From: Chloroflexota bacterium
Lineage (GTDB): Bacteria; Chloroflexota; Limnocylindria; P2-11E
Direction: 5' to 3'
NCBI GenBank assembly: GCA_027310565.1
Contig: DAIDAP010000015.1
Coordinates: 90,867 to 154,866, forward strand
DNA length: 64,000 bases
This document shows positions 43,546-52,616 of this stretch, piece by piece. The notes below the pieces were generated by a model, which was not told the origin of the DNA, did no database searches, and saw only the letters and a list, made by a program, of their open reading frames with translations. Every line of letters starts with the position of its first letter. Position 1 is the stretch's first letter. Position numbers and translations under genes: made by a program.

Positions 43546-44117
43546 CGCGCGTCCTGGTCGTCGACAACTACGACTCCTTCACCTTCAACCTCGCGCAGGC
43601 GTTCCAGGCGCTCGGCGCGGCCGTCACCGTGCTGCGCGCGGACGACCCCGCGCTCGACGCGGCGCTCGCGGCGGGACCCGACCGCCTCGTGATCTCGCCC
43701 GGGCCGGGCCGGCCCGAGGCGGCCGGCGCGTCGCCGCGCCTCGTCCGCGAGGGGCCGTCGCGGGGGATCCCGACGCTCGGGGTGTGCCTCGGGCTGCAGT
43801 GCGCGGCGATCGCGTTCGGCGGGCGCGTCGTGCGCGCCCCGGCGCCGCGCCACGGGAAGACGTCCGCCGTGCACCACGACGGCAGGGGCATCTTCGCCGG
43901 CGTCGCCACGCCCACCCAGGCGACGCGCTACCACTCGCTCGCCGTCGACGAGGCGACCCTTCCCGCGGAGCTCGTCGTGACGGCGCACGCCGACGACGGG
44001 GTGGTCATGGGGCTGCGACACGCCCGCCTGCCGCTCGAGACGGTGCAGTTCCACCCGGAATCGGTGCTGACGGTGGATGGAATGCGCATGCTGGAGAACT
44101 TCTGTGGACGCGCGTGA
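43542..44117 (+). CDS. trpG: Anthranilate synthase component II (glutamine amidotransferase)
   Basis: A 191-residue class I amidotransferase supplying ammonia to TrpE. DNYDSFTFNL at the N-terminus, the nucleophile Cys in LGVCLGLQCAA (about 81), and QFHPESVLT with catalytic His and Glu (about 172-176). The usual GVCLGHQ has Leu instead of His here; that His is not part of the triad. Overlaps trpE by 4 bases. Confidence 0.95.
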   Translation: MTRVLVVDNYDSFTFNLAQAFQALGAAVTVLRADDPALDAALAAGPDRLVISPGPGRPEAAGASPRLVREGPSRGIPTLGVCLGLQCAAIAFGGRVVRAPAPRHGKTSAVHHDGRGIFAGVATPTQATRYHSLAVDEATLPAELVVTAHADDGVVMGLRHARLPLETVQFHPESVLTVDGMRMLENFCGRA

Positions 44118-45135
44118 GGCGCTCGGCGTCGTCGTCGGTGGGCGCGGCCTCAGCCGCGCGGAGGCGGAGTCGGCGATGGCGTCGGTCATGGCCGGCGAGG
44201 CGACGAGCGCGCAGCTCGGCGCCCTGCTCGCCGCGCTCCACGTGCGCGGGGAGACGCCCGACGAGATCGCCGGGTTCGCGTCGGCGATGCGCGCGCGGGC
44301 GGTGCGCGTCAGCGTGCCCGACGGCGCGATCGACGTCGTCGGCACCGGCGGCGACCGCTCCGGCAGCATCAACCTCTCGACGCTCGCGGCGCTCGTCACC
44401 GCCGGGGCCGGCGGACGCGTGGCCAAGCACGGGAACCGCGCGGCCTCGAGCGCGTGCGGCAGCGCGGACGTCCTCGAGGCGCTCGGCGTGCGGATCGACC
44501 TGGGGCCCGACGGCGTGGCGGCGTGCGTCGCCGAGGCGGGGATCGGGTTCATGTTCGCCCCGCGCTTCCATCCGGCGATGCGCCACGCGGCACCGGTGCG
44601 GCGCGAGATCGGCATCCGGACCGTGTTCAACCTGCTCGGGCCGCTCGCGAACCCCGCGGCGGTCCGGCGCTACGTGCTGGGCGCGCCCACGCCGGCGATC
44701 GCCGAGACGATGGCCCGCGCCCTCGCGGAGCTCGACGTCGAGCACGCGCTCGTGGTGCACGGTGCGGATGGGCTCGACGAGCTGAGCCCGTCGGGCGAGA
44801 CCCTGGTGTGGGAGGTGCGCGCCGACGGGGCGAGCTCGACGACGATCACGCCGGAGTCCGCGGGCGTGGGGCGGGCCGCGCGCGCCGAGATCGTGGGCGG
44901 CGACGCCGCGCGGAACGCGGCCATCGCGCGCGACGTGGTCGGCGGCGCCCGGAACGGCGCGCGGAACGCGGTGCTGCTGAACGCCGGCGCCGCCTGCTAC
45001 GTCGCCGGCCTCGCCGCGAGCATCCGCGAGGGCGTCGTGGTCGCGGCGCGGGCGATCGACGCCGGCGCGGCGCGCGACGCGCTCGAGCGCCTCGCCGCGA
45101 CGAGCCAGCGTGTCGGCGCGGAGGCGCCGGCATGA
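44104..45135 (+). CDS. trpD: Anthranilate phosphoribosyltransferase
   Basis: A 343-residue enzyme joining anthranilate to PRPP. Motifs: [16 protein letters not shown] (PRPP loop, about 79-94), [22 protein letters not shown], and [17 protein letters not shown] 44104 was chosen because GGAG lies 9 bases upstream and gives the normal N-terminus (DAREALG); the ATG 9 codons earlier overlaps trpG more deeply. The stop overlaps trpC. Confidence 0.95.
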   Translation: MDAREALGVVVGGRGLSRAEAESAMASVMAGEATSAQLGALLAALHVRGETPDEIAGFASAMRARAVRVSVPDGAIDVVGTGGDRSGSINLSTLAALVTAGAGGRVAKHGNRAASSACGSADVLEALGVRIDLGPDGVAACVAEAGIGFMFAPRFHPAMRHAAPVRREIGIRTVFNLLGPLANPAAVRRYVLGAPTPAIAETMARALAELDVEHALVVHGADGLDELSPSGETLVWEVRADGASSTTITPESAGVGRAARAEIVGGDAARNAAIARDVVGGARNGARNAVLLNAGAACYVAGLAASIREGVVVAARAIDAGAARDALERLAATSQRVGAEAPA

Positions 45136-45950
45136 CCGACTTCCTCGAGCAGGTCGTCGCCGAGCGCCGCGAGGACGTCCGTCGAGCCAGGGAGCGCCGG
45201 CGGGAAGCGCCCTGGGCGTTCCCGCCCAGGGCGCCCTCGGCCTTCCTGCATGCCCTCCGTGGAGTGCGGCCGGCGCAGCGCTTCGCGGTGATCGCGGAGG
45301 TGAAGCGCCGCAGCCCGGCGCTCGGCGTCCTCGAGGCCGACGCGGACGTGGCGGCCCGCGCGAGGCTCTACGCGGCGGCCGGCGCGACGGCGATCAGCGT
45401 GCTCACCGAGCCGCGGCACTGGGGCGGGTCGATCGGCGACCTCGTCGCCGTGCGGGCGTCGGTCGAGACGCCGATCCTCTGCAAGGACGTCATCGTGGAC
45501 GAGCACCAGATCGCCGAGGCGCGCGCGGCCGGCGCCGACGCGGTGCTGCTCATCGCCGAGGCGCTCTCCGACGAGGAGCTCCGCGGGTTCGTCGCGAGGG
45601 CGCGCGCGCTCGGGATGAGCGCGCTCGTCGAGGCGCACGAGCCCGCCGCCTTCGGTCGTGCGGTGGCCTCCGGCGCGCAGGTCGTCGGCGTGAACGCGCG
45701 CGACCTCCGCCGGCCCGCGCACCTCGACGTCGGCCGGGTGCGCCAGCTCCACGGCTTCGCCCGCCCCCACCAGCTCCTCGTCGCCGAGTCGGGCATCGCC
45801 ACGGTGGACGACGCGCGCCTCCTGCCGTCCCGCGTCGACGCCGTGCTCGTGGGCACCGCGCTCATGCGCGCCGACGATCCGGGGCCGCTCATCCGCGGCA
45901 TCGCCTCGCTCCGCCGGCCCGGCCCCACCGAGGCGGTGGCGCGTCCGTGA
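45132..45950 (+). CDS. trpC: Indole-3-glycerol phosphate synthase
   Basis: A 272-residue TIM barrel. Visible: [15 protein letters not shown] (catalytic Lys, about 54-68), the [14 protein letters not shown] region, [13 protein letters not shown] (second catalytic Lys), VGVNARDLR and VAESGI. Length matches a monofunctional enzyme, so no TrpF domain is fused. ATG overlaps the trpD stop. Confidence 0.95.
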   Translation: MTDFLEQVVAERREDVRRARERRREAPWAFPPRAPSAFLHALRGVRPAQRFAVIAEVKRRSPALGVLEADADVAARARLYAAAGATAISVLTEPRHWGGSIGDLVAVRASVETPILCKDVIVDEHQIAEARAAGADAVLLIAEALSDEELRGFVARARALGMSALVEAHEPAAFGRAVASGAQVVGVNARDLRRPAHLDVGRVRQLHGFARPHQLLVAESGIATVDDARLLPSRVDAVLVGTALMRADDPGPLIRGIASLRRPGPTEAVARP

Positions 45951-47119
45951 CGGCCGGGCGATACGGGCGGTTCGGCGGGCAGTTCGTCCCCGAGACGCTC
46001 ATGCCCGCGGTCGCGGAGCTCGAGCGCGCGTTCGACGAGGCGCGCGCCGACGAGGCGTTCACCGCGGAGCTCGATCGCATCCTGCGCGAGTGGGTCGGTC
46101 GGCCCACGCCGCTCACCGACGCGCCGCGCCTCGCGGCGGCCGTGGGCCTGCGGCGCGTCACGCTCAAGCGCGAGGACCTCGCGCACACCGGAGCGCACAA
46201 GATCAACAACGCCGTCGGCCAGGCGCTGCTGGCCCGCCGGATGGGGAAGCATCGCGTGATCGCCGAGACCGGCGCGGGGCAGCACGGCGTCGCGACCGCG
46301 GCCGCCTGCGCGCTGCTGGGGCTCGAGTGCGTCGTGTACATGGGCACCCTGGACATGCGGCGCCAGGAGCCGAACGTGTTCCGCATGCGGCTGCTCGGCG
46401 CCGAGGTGCGGGCCGTCGAGGCCGGGAGCCGCACGCTGAAGGACGCGGTGAACGAGGCGATCCGCGACTGGGTCACGAACGTGCGCACGAGCTACTACCT
46501 GCTCGGCTCGGCGATCGGTCCGCACCCGTACCCCGCGATCGTGCGCGAGCTCCAGTCGGTCATCGGGCGCGAGGCGCGCGCGCAGCACCTCGAGCGTGCG
46601 GGGCGGCTCCCGGACGTCGTCGTCGCCTGCGTCGGCGGCGGGTCGAACGCGATCGGGATGTTCGCGGCGTTCCTCGGGGACGACGCGGTCCGGCTGCGCG
46701 GCGTCGAGGCGGGCGGAGAGGGGATCGCCGGCGGGCGGCACGCCGCGTCCATCGTCGGCGGCCGGGAGGGGGTGCTGCACGGGGCGCGGACGCTCGTGCT
46801 GCAGGACGGCGCGGGCCAGATCCGCGAGACCCACTCGATCTCGGCCGGCCTCGACTACCCCGGCGTCGGGCCCGAGCACGCGTTCCTCTCGGCGAGCGGC
46901 CGCGCGGAGTACGTCTCGCGCGAGGACGCCGAGGCGCTGGAGGGGTTCCGGCTGCTCGCGCGCACCGAGGGGATCATCCCCGCGCTCGAGCCGGCCCACG
47001 CCATCGCCGACCTCGCCCACGTGCGCGGGCGCCACGGCGCGGACAGCGAGGTGCTCGTGTGCCTCTCGGGACGCGGCGACAAGGACCTCGACACGGCCAT
47101 CGCGAGGCTCGCGCCGTGA
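45947..47119 (+). CDS. trpB: Tryptophan synthase beta chain
   Basis: A 390-residue PLP enzyme condensing indole and serine. The PLP lysine is in [13 protein letters not shown] (about 82-94), then [13 protein letters not shown], the [12 protein letters not shown] phosphate loop and the [16 protein letters not shown] block. GTG start overlapping trpC. Type 1 TrpB ([13 protein letters not shown] at the start). The stop overlaps trpA. Confidence 0.97.
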   Translation: MTAGRYGRFGGQFVPETLMPAVAELERAFDEARADEAFTAELDRILREWVGRPTPLTDAPRLAAAVGLRRVTLKREDLAHTGAHKINNAVGQALLARRMGKHRVIAETGAGQHGVATAAACALLGLECVVYMGTLDMRRQEPNVFRMRLLGAEVRAVEAGSRTLKDAVNEAIRDWVTNVRTSYYLLGSAIGPHPYPAIVRELQSVIGREARAQHLERAGRLPDVVVACVGGGSNAIGMFAAFLGDDAVRLRGVEAGGEGIAGGRHAASIVGGREGVLHGARTLVLQDGAGQIRETHSISAGLDYPGVGPEHAFLSASGRAEYVSREDAEALEGFRLLARTEGIIPALEPAHAIADLAHVRGRHGADSEVLVCLSGRGDKDLDTAIARLAP

Positions 47120-47931
47120 CCGTCGCCGTGCGCGGGGCCGACCGCATCGCGCGGGCCTTCGCGCGCGCGCGCGAGGAGCGCCGGCTCGCGGTCCTGGTGT
47201 ACCTCACGGTCGGCTTCCCCGACCGCGACGCGTTCCCCGCGCTCGCGCGCGCGGCGCTCGACGGCGGCGCGGACGTCGTCGAGCTCGGCGTGCCCTTCAG
47301 CGATCCGCTCGCCGACGGCGCCACCGTGCAGCGCGCGAGCGAGGTCGCGCTCCGTGCGGGCGTGACCGTCGACGACTGCATCCGCGAGGGCGCGGCGCTC
47401 GTCGTCGAGCGGGACGTCCCGGTGCTGCTCATGGGCTACACGAACCCGTTCCTGCGGCACGGCTACCAGCGGCTCGCGGACGACCTCGCGCGGGCCGCGG
47501 TGGCGGGCGTCATCATCCCCGACATGCCGGCCGAGGAGAGCGCCGAGCTGGACGCGGCGCTCGCGCCGCGCGATCTCGCGCGTATCGACCTGTTCGCGCC
47601 AACGACGCCGGACGACCGCCTGGCGCGCCTGGTGCCGCGCGCGCGCGGATTCGTGTACTGCGTCTCGCTCACCGGGGTCACCGGCGCGCGCGCCCGCCTC
47701 GGCGAGGACGCCCCGGCGCTCGTCGCCCGCGTGCGCCGCCACACGGCGCTGCCGGTGGCGGTCGGCTTCGGGATCGGCGGACCCGACCAGGTCCGCACGC
47801 TGCGCGGCGTCGCCGACGGCGTCGTCGTCGGGAGCGCCGCGCTCGACGCCATCTCGCGCGCGGCGCCGTCGGAGCGCGCCGGCGCGCTCCGCTCGTTCGT
47901 CGCGTCGCTCCGCGAGGCGGCCGCTCCGTGA
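47116..47931 (+). CDS. trpA: Tryptophan synthase alpha chain
   Basis: A 271-residue TIM barrel cleaving indole-3-glycerol phosphate. Catalytic Glu in [15 protein letters not shown] (about 53-67, with the catalytic Asp of DPLADG). [20 protein letters not shown] and the late [11 protein letters not shown] block are typical. GTG start overlapping trpB; the stop overlaps aroH. Confidence 0.96.
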   Translation: MTVAVRGADRIARAFARAREERRLAVLVYLTVGFPDRDAFPALARAALDGGADVVELGVPFSDPLADGATVQRASEVALRAGVTVDDCIREGAALVVERDVPVLLMGYTNPFLRHGYQRLADDLARAAVAGVIIPDMPAEESAELDAALAPRDLARIDLFAPTTPDDRLARLVPRARGFVYCVSLTGVTGARARLGEDAPALVARVRRHTALPVAVGFGIGGPDQVRTLRGVADGVVVGSAALDAISRAAPSERAGALRSFVASLREAAAP

Positions 47932-48314
47932 CGGCGCGCGGCATCCGGGGTGCGACGAGCGTCGCGTCGAACGACGCGAGGGCGATCTACGACGGGACGC
48001 TCGAGCTGCTGTGCCTGATGCGCGACCGCAACGGGCTGCGGCCCGAGGACGTGGCGTACGTTCTCTTCACGGTCACACCGGATCTCGACGCGGCCTTTCC
48101 CGCGGACGCGGCGCGCGCCGGGCTCGGGTGGGAGGACGTCCCGCTGCTCTGCGCGCGCGAGATCCCGGTGCCGGGCGCGCTCGGCCTGTGCGTGCGGGTC
48201 CTCATCGTGTGGAACACGGACCGGCCGCAGTCCGAGGTCCGCCACGTGTTCCTGCGTGGGGCGCGATCGCTCCGGCCGGCGTGGGCGCTCGACCTGCCCG
48301 AGAGCGGCGGGTAG
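47928..48314 (+). CDS. aroH: Chorismate mutase, AroH type
   Basis: A 128-residue trimeric-type chorismate mutase making prephenate. The AroH signature is visible: [12 protein letters not shown] at the N-terminus, [23 protein letters not shown] (about 41-63), and [10 protein letters not shown] followed by VRHVFLRGA. Placed between tryptophan genes and DAHP synthase, it links the tryptophan operon to tyrosine and phenylalanine synthesis. Confidence 0.95.
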   Translation: MTARGIRGATSVASNDARAIYDGTLELLCLMRDRNGLRPEDVAYVLFTVTPDLDAAFPADAARAGLGWEDVPLLCAREIPVPGALGLCVRVLIVWNTDRPQSEVRHVFLRGARSLRPAWALDLPESGG

Positions 48315-48318
48315 CGCC

Positions 48319-49350
48319 GTGCTCGTCGTGATGAAGCGCGGCGCGACGCAGCCCGAGATCGACGCCGTGTGCGACCGGATCAAGGAGTTCGGGATCACCC
48401 CGGTGCCGCTGCCGGGCGTCGAGCGTATGGCGATAGGCACGTTCGGCTCGACCTCGCGCGCGGCCGCGGATGCCGTCGAATCGATGCCCGGCGTCTCCGA
48501 GGTCGTCCCGGTGAGCAGGCCCTTCAAGCTCGCGTCGCGCGAGGTGATCGCGAGCGACAGCGTCGTCCGCGTCGGCGGCGTGCCCGTCGGCGGCGGGCAT
48601 GCGCTCGCGGTCATGGCCGGCCCGTGCTCGATCGAGTCGCGCGATCAGACCCTCGCGACCGCGCGCGCCGTGCGCGCGGCGGGGGCGGCGATCCTCCGCG
48701 GCGGCGCGTTCAAGCCCCGGTCCTCGCCGTACACGTTCCGCGGCCTCGGCGAAGAGGGGCTCGCGATCCTCGCCGAGGCGCGCGCCGAGACCGGCCTCGC
48801 GATCGTGACCGAGGTGCTCACCCCCGGTGACGTCGACGCCGTCGCGCGCGTCGCGGACTGCCTCCAGATCGGCGCGCGGAACATGCAGAACTACGCGCTC
48901 CTCGACGCCGTCGGCGAGCAGCCGAAGCCGGTGCTGCTCAAGCGCGGGATGTCGGCGACCGTCGAGGAGCTCCTCCTCTCCGCGGAGTACGTCCTCGCGC
49001 GCGGGAACCGGAGCGTCATCCTCTGCGAGCGCGGCATCCGCACGTTCGAGAAGTACACGCGGAACACCTTCGACGTGAACGCGATCCCGCTCCTGCGGCG
49101 CCTGTCGCACCTGCCGGTGGTCGCCGACCCCTCGCACGGGACGGGGAAGTGGTACCTCGTCGCCCCGGTCGCGCTCGCCGCGGTCGCCGCGGGCGCCGAC
49201 GGCCTGCTCGTCGAGGTGCACCCGAGCCCGGACCACGCGCTGTCCGACGGCTTCCAGTCGCTCACGTTCGAGAACTTCGCGTCCCTCATGGCGCAGGTGG
49301 ATCGGATCGCGCGTGCCGTCGGCCGCCCGATCGCCGGCGCCGCGGCCTGA
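48319..49350 (+). CDS. aroF: 3-deoxy-7-phosphoheptulonate (DAHP) synthase, ferredoxin-like domain type
   Basis: A 343-residue first enzyme of the shikimate pathway. The N-terminal [13 protein letters not shown] to about 70 is the ferredoxin-like regulatory domain of the AroA-Ibeta group. The barrel shows [10 protein letters not shown] (about 97-106), [14 protein letters not shown], the [10 protein letters not shown] segment, LLKRGMSAT and [14 protein letters not shown] 48319 was chosen because the protein then starts exactly with the regulatory domain; the frame is open 21 codons further upstream within aroH. The family is often feedback-inhibited through this domain. Confidence 0.94.
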   Translation: MLVVMKRGATQPEIDAVCDRIKEFGITPVPLPGVERMAIGTFGSTSRAAADAVESMPGVSEVVPVSRPFKLASREVIASDSVVRVGGVPVGGGHALAVMAGPCSIESRDQTLATARAVRAAGAAILRGGAFKPRSSPYTFRGLGEEGLAILAEARAETGLAIVTEVLTPGDVDAVARVADCLQIGARNMQNYALLDAVGEQPKPVLLKRGMSATVEELLLSAEYVLARGNRSVILCERGIRTFEKYTRNTFDVNAIPLLRRLSHLPVVADPSHGTGKWYLVAPVALAAVAAGADGLLVEVHPSPDHALSDGFQSLTFENFASLMAQVDRIARAVGRPIAGAAA

Positions 49351-50162
49351 TGCGCGTCGGGATCGTCGGCCTCGGCCTCATCGGCGGCTCGCTCGCGCTG
49401 GCGCTGCGCGCGCGTCACGCGGTGCGCGGCTACGACGCGGATCGGTCCACGCGCGAGGCCGCGCGCGCGGCGCGGCTGGACGTCGCCGAGCGCGCCGTGG
49501 AGCTGCTGCCGGCGGACGCGGTGGTCGTGGCGACGCCGATGGCCGCCGTCCTCCCGACGCTGGCCGATCTCGCGCCGCGTGCCGACGGCGCGGTGCTCCT
49601 CGACGTCGCGTCGGTGCGAGCGCCGGTCGACGCCTTCGCGCGCGAGACCGGGGCGCGCATCGTGGGGATGCATCCGATGGCGGGCGGCAGCGCGCAGGGG
49701 TTCGCCGCCGCGGGCGCCGAGCTGCTGCGCTCGCGGCCGTTCCTCGTCGTCCCGACGGCGACGGCGGACGCGCCGGCGATGGCCGTCGCCGGGACGCTCG
49801 CGCGTGACGCGGGCGGCGTCGTCACGGTGTGCTCCGGCGAGCAGCACGACCGCATCGTCGCGGCGGTCTCGGCGGTGCCGCTGGCGCTGGCGGCCGCGCT
49901 CGCGCTCGCCGCCGAGGAGGTGGCGCGCGGCCGCCTCGCCGACGTCGCCGGGCCGGGTCTGCGGGACGCGACGCGGCTCGCGCTCACGCCGGAGGAGCTG
50001 GCGGTCGCGCTGCTCAGCCTGAACGCCGCGCACGTCCTCGCCTCGCTCGCGCGCCTGCGGGCGCTGCTCGACGAGCTCGAGCGGGCCGTGGCCGAGCACG
50101 ACGACGAGGCGCTCCGCGCGATCCTCCGCCGCGCGCGCGAGACCCGCGGCCGCCTGGGATAG
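49350..50162 (+). CDS. tyrA: Prephenate/arogenate dehydrogenase
   Basis: A 270-residue NAD(P)-dependent enzyme. N-terminal Rossmann motif GIVGLGLIGGSLA (about 4-16), VDVAS-like segment LLDVASVRAPV, and the conserved IVGMHPMAGGSAQGF (about 103-117) with the catalytic His. A helical C-terminal domain follows; there is no ACT domain. ATG overlaps the aroF stop (TGATG). Last gene of the trp/aro operon. Confidence 0.93.
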   Translation: MRVGIVGLGLIGGSLALALRARHAVRGYDADRSTREAARAARLDVAERAVELLPADAVVVATPMAAVLPTLADLAPRADGAVLLDVASVRAPVDAFARETGARIVGMHPMAGGSAQGFAAAGAELLRSRPFLVVPTATADAPAMAVAGTLARDAGGVVTVCSGEQHDRIVAAVSAVPLALAAALALAAEEVARGRLADVAGPGLRDATRLALTPEELAVALLSLNAAHVLASLARLRALLDELERAVAEHDDEALRAILRRARETRGRLG

Positions 50163-50177
50163 CCGCTCCTCAGCGGC
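50162..50177. terminator. Short hairpin between convergent tyrA and aroA
   Basis: GCCGCT-CCTC-AGCGGC forms a perfect 6-bp stem in the 7-base gap plus the aroA end. No U-tract, so a terminator role is uncertain. Confidence 0.3.
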
Positions 50178-51435
50178 GGAGGCCCGCGAGCATGTCGTAG
50201 AAGCCCGGGAACGTCTTCGCGACGGACTCCGCGCCGGCGACGACGATCCCCGGGACCTGGAGCCCCAGGACCGAGAACGCCATCGCGATGCGATGGTCGC
50301 CGGCCGCGTCGACCGTCCCCTCGTGGAGCGGGGCGGGCACGATGCGCAGGCCGTCCGGGAACGTCGTCGCGTCGCCGCCGAGAGCGCGGATCCCGCGCGC
50401 GACGGCCTCGATGCGGTCGCTCTCCTGCCGGCGCGTGTGCGCCAGGCCGGAGAGCTCCGTCGGCGAGTCCGCCTGCGTCGCGACGACCGCGAGCGCGGGG
50501 AAGACGTCCGAGCAGTCGCTCACGTCGGCGACGAGGCCGTGCAGCGATCCGCGCCGCGTCACCGTCGTCGACGACCCCGTGCGACCGACGTGGCAGCCCA
50601 TCGCCGCGACGAGGTCGAAGAACCGGACGTCCCCCTGGCCGCCTTCCCGCGCCCGCGCGGCGGCGTTCGCGATCGTCACGTCTCCGCCCAGGATCGCCGC
50701 GGCGGCCGCGGGGTACGTCGCGGCGCTCAGGTCGCCGGGGATCCGCGCGGTGCGCCCGCGCACGCGCTGCGGCGCGACGACGAACTCCCGCGGCGAGGGA
50801 CGCTCGACGCGGACCCCGCGCCGCTCGAGGGCGGCGACGGTGAGGTCGAGGAAGGGCGCCGACACGACGTCGCCCGCGATCCGCAGACGCAGGCCGTCGC
50901 GCATGGCCGGTGCGACGAGCAGCAGCGCGGAGGCGAACTGGCTCGACTCGTAGCCCGGAACGACGGCACCGCCGCCCGCGAGCGGTCCGCGCACGCGGAG
51001 CGGCAGCCCGTCGCCTTCGATCGTCGCGCCGAGCGCGCGGAGCGCGTTCAGCAGACCGGTCAGGGGCCGCGTCCGGAGCCGCTCGGATCCGTCGATCCTC
51101 GTCTCCGCGACGCCGAGCGCCGCGAGGGCGGTGACGAAGCGCGCGACCGTCCCCGCCTCGGCCGCGTCGACGACCGCGACGGCGCTCGCGCGCGTCCGCG
51201 GGCGCACCTCGATGCGGTCCGCGCTCCACTCGACCTGGTGGCCGAGCGCGCCGAGCGCGTCGGCCATCGCGTGCACATCGTTCCCCGGGTCGAGCGGGCC
51301 GATCTCGAGGCGCGAGCGTCCGCTCGCGATCGCGGAGAGCACCAGCTCGCGGTTGGCGACGCTCTTCGACGCGGGCACGCGGGCTCGGGCGCCGGCGAGC
51401 GACCGGCGCAGCGGAGCGATCGCGACCGCGTTCAT
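50170..51435 (-). CDS. aroA: 3-phosphoshikimate 1-carboxyvinyltransferase (EPSP synthase)
   Basis: A 421-residue two-domain enzyme adding enolpyruvyl to shikimate 3-phosphate. ARVPASKSVANRELVLSA at 18-35 carries the substrate lysine. DAAEAGTVARFVTAL corresponds to the usual NAGTA(M/T)RF segment. GDLSAATYP (about 236), DVFPALAVVA and the late HTRRQESDRI (about 345-354) with catalytic Glu are all present. Convergent with tyrA and therefore outside the T-box operon, but completing the local chorismate pathway. Confidence 0.96.
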   Translation of the reverse strand: MNAVAIAPLRRSLAGARARVPASKSVANRELVLSAIASGRSRLEIGPLDPGNDVHAMADALGALGHQVEWSADRIEVRPRTRASAVAVVDAAEAGTVARFVTALAALGVAETRIDGSERLRTRPLTGLLNALRALGATIEGDGLPLRVRGPLAGGGAVVPGYESSQFASALLLVAPAMRDGLRLRIAGDVVSAPFLDLTVAALERRGVRVERPSPREFVVAPQRVRGRTARIPGDLSAATYPAAAAAILGGDVTIANAAARAREGGQGDVRFFDLVAAMGCHVGRTGSSTTVTRRGSLHGLVADVSDCSDVFPALAVVATQADSPTELSGLAHTRRQESDRIEAVARGIRALGGDATTFPDGLRIVPAPLHEGTVDAAGDHRIAMAFSVLGLQVPGIVVAGAESVAKTFPGFYDMLAGLRR

Positions 51436-51458
51436 CAGGTGGGAGGATATTGCCGACG

Positions 51459-52601
51459 ATGTTCACGCGCGCCGAGCGCATCGGCCAGGCCGGCGTCGTC
51501 GCGGTCGCGCTGGTGCTCGCGGTCGCTGCCGGCGGCGTGCTGCTCGGCGCGGGCGACGAGAGCGCCGCCGGGCCGGGCGCGCCGTCCGCGTCCGCGTCGC
51601 CGAAGCAGCCGCGCATCGCGATCGCGCAGGGGACCTGCTGCGAGCAGGCCGCGCGCTTCTTCGACGCCACCTGGTCGTCGAGCGACAGGGTGACCGCCGC
51701 CGCGCTCACCGTGACGCCCGACCCCGGGTTCCCCTGCCGCGCGACGGTGGACGCGACGGGCCTCGGCGGCAGGCTCGGATGCGAGGGGCTGCTGCGCGGC
51801 GCGACGCGCTACGCCGCCGCGCTCTCGGTCACCACGGCCGCGGGGACGTTCGTCCGCGACCACACGTTCACGACGATGGGCGATCGGCTCACGGGGGTGA
51901 AGTGGTTCACCGAGTTCGAGGATCCGGCCGGGGACCCGCTGGCCTGCGCCGCGGCCAGCATCCGGATCGTGCAGAGCTTCACCGCCGGGACGGATCCGCT
52001 GACGGCGACGCGGATCCTCGCGGAGGGGCAGCGCTACAACCGGAGCACGGATCCGGGGCTGGATCCGGTCGCGATCGCGACGATGCAGAAGGAGCTCGAC
52101 GCCGGCAGCAACTACCACTACTACCGCCTCGACACGCGCGAGGAGGCGACCCGCTCGGCGGTGTACTGGCTCCTGCGCACCGGCAAGCCGGTGCACGTGA
52201 TCTCGCTCGCCGGCCAGCACGACCCGGTGCTCATCGGCTTCACCGGCAGCTTCGGCGCGTACTACGGCGATCCGGCGACGAACATCACCGGGGTCGTGGT
52301 CCTGGACCCGCAGCGCGGAGACATGCGGCCGGAGACCGCCCGCTTCCGGCCGGACAAGTACCGCACGTCCGGCTTCCAGACCGGCCAGACGATCGGCCTG
52401 GAGGAGTGGTACGGCGACGAGTGGTGGCTGCGCTACGCGTACGCGAGCTCCATCCGCATGCCCGACGGCTCGTACCGCAGCATCGAGCGCAGCGACGGCG
52501 TCTACGCGACGCCGCACTGGGCGGGGACGTTCGTCATCCTCGTCGACGACGGCGACGGCGAATGGCCCTCCGACCGAGAGGGGCGCGTGAAGTTCCGGTA
52601 G
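51459..52601 (+). CDS. Secreted protein with C39-like peptidase-type domain
   Basis: About 380 residues. One N-terminal hydrophobic signal/anchor (about 9-29, AGVVAVALVLAVAAGGVLLGAG) and a Ser/Ala/Pro linker precede an extracytoplasmic region of unknown type. From about 160 the pattern CAAASIRIVQSF with a later GKPVHVISLAGQHDPVLIGFTG and VVVLDPQRG resembles a papain-like or C39-type fold (Cys, His, Asp order). Catalytic function is inference. ATG 51459 was chosen; TTG 51450 sits too close to GGGAGGA (51441-51447). Divergent from aroA by 23 bases. Confidence 0.65.
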   Translation: MFTRAERIGQAGVVAVALVLAVAAGGVLLGAGDESAAGPGAPSASASPKQPRIAIAQGTCCEQAARFFDATWSSSDRVTAAALTVTPDPGFPCRATVDATGLGGRLGCEGLLRGATRYAAALSVTTAAGTFVRDHTFTTMGDRLTGVKWFTEFEDPAGDPLACAAASIRIVQSFTAGTDPLTATRILAEGQRYNRSTDPGLDPVAIATMQKELDAGSNYHYYRLDTREEATRSAVYWLLRTGKPVHVISLAGQHDPVLIGFTGSFGAYYGDPATNITGVVVLDPQRGDMRPETARFRPDKYRTSGFQTGQTIGLEEWYGDEWWLRYAYASSIRMPDGSYRSIERSDGVYATPHWAGTFVILVDDGDGEWPSDREGRVKFR

Positions 52602-52616
52602 CGTCGCCGGCGGCCC

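Noticed and set aside
45132..45950. TrpC-TrpF fusion to explain missing trpF
   Set aside because: The product is 272 residues and its motifs are all TrpC; no second barrel follows before trpB.
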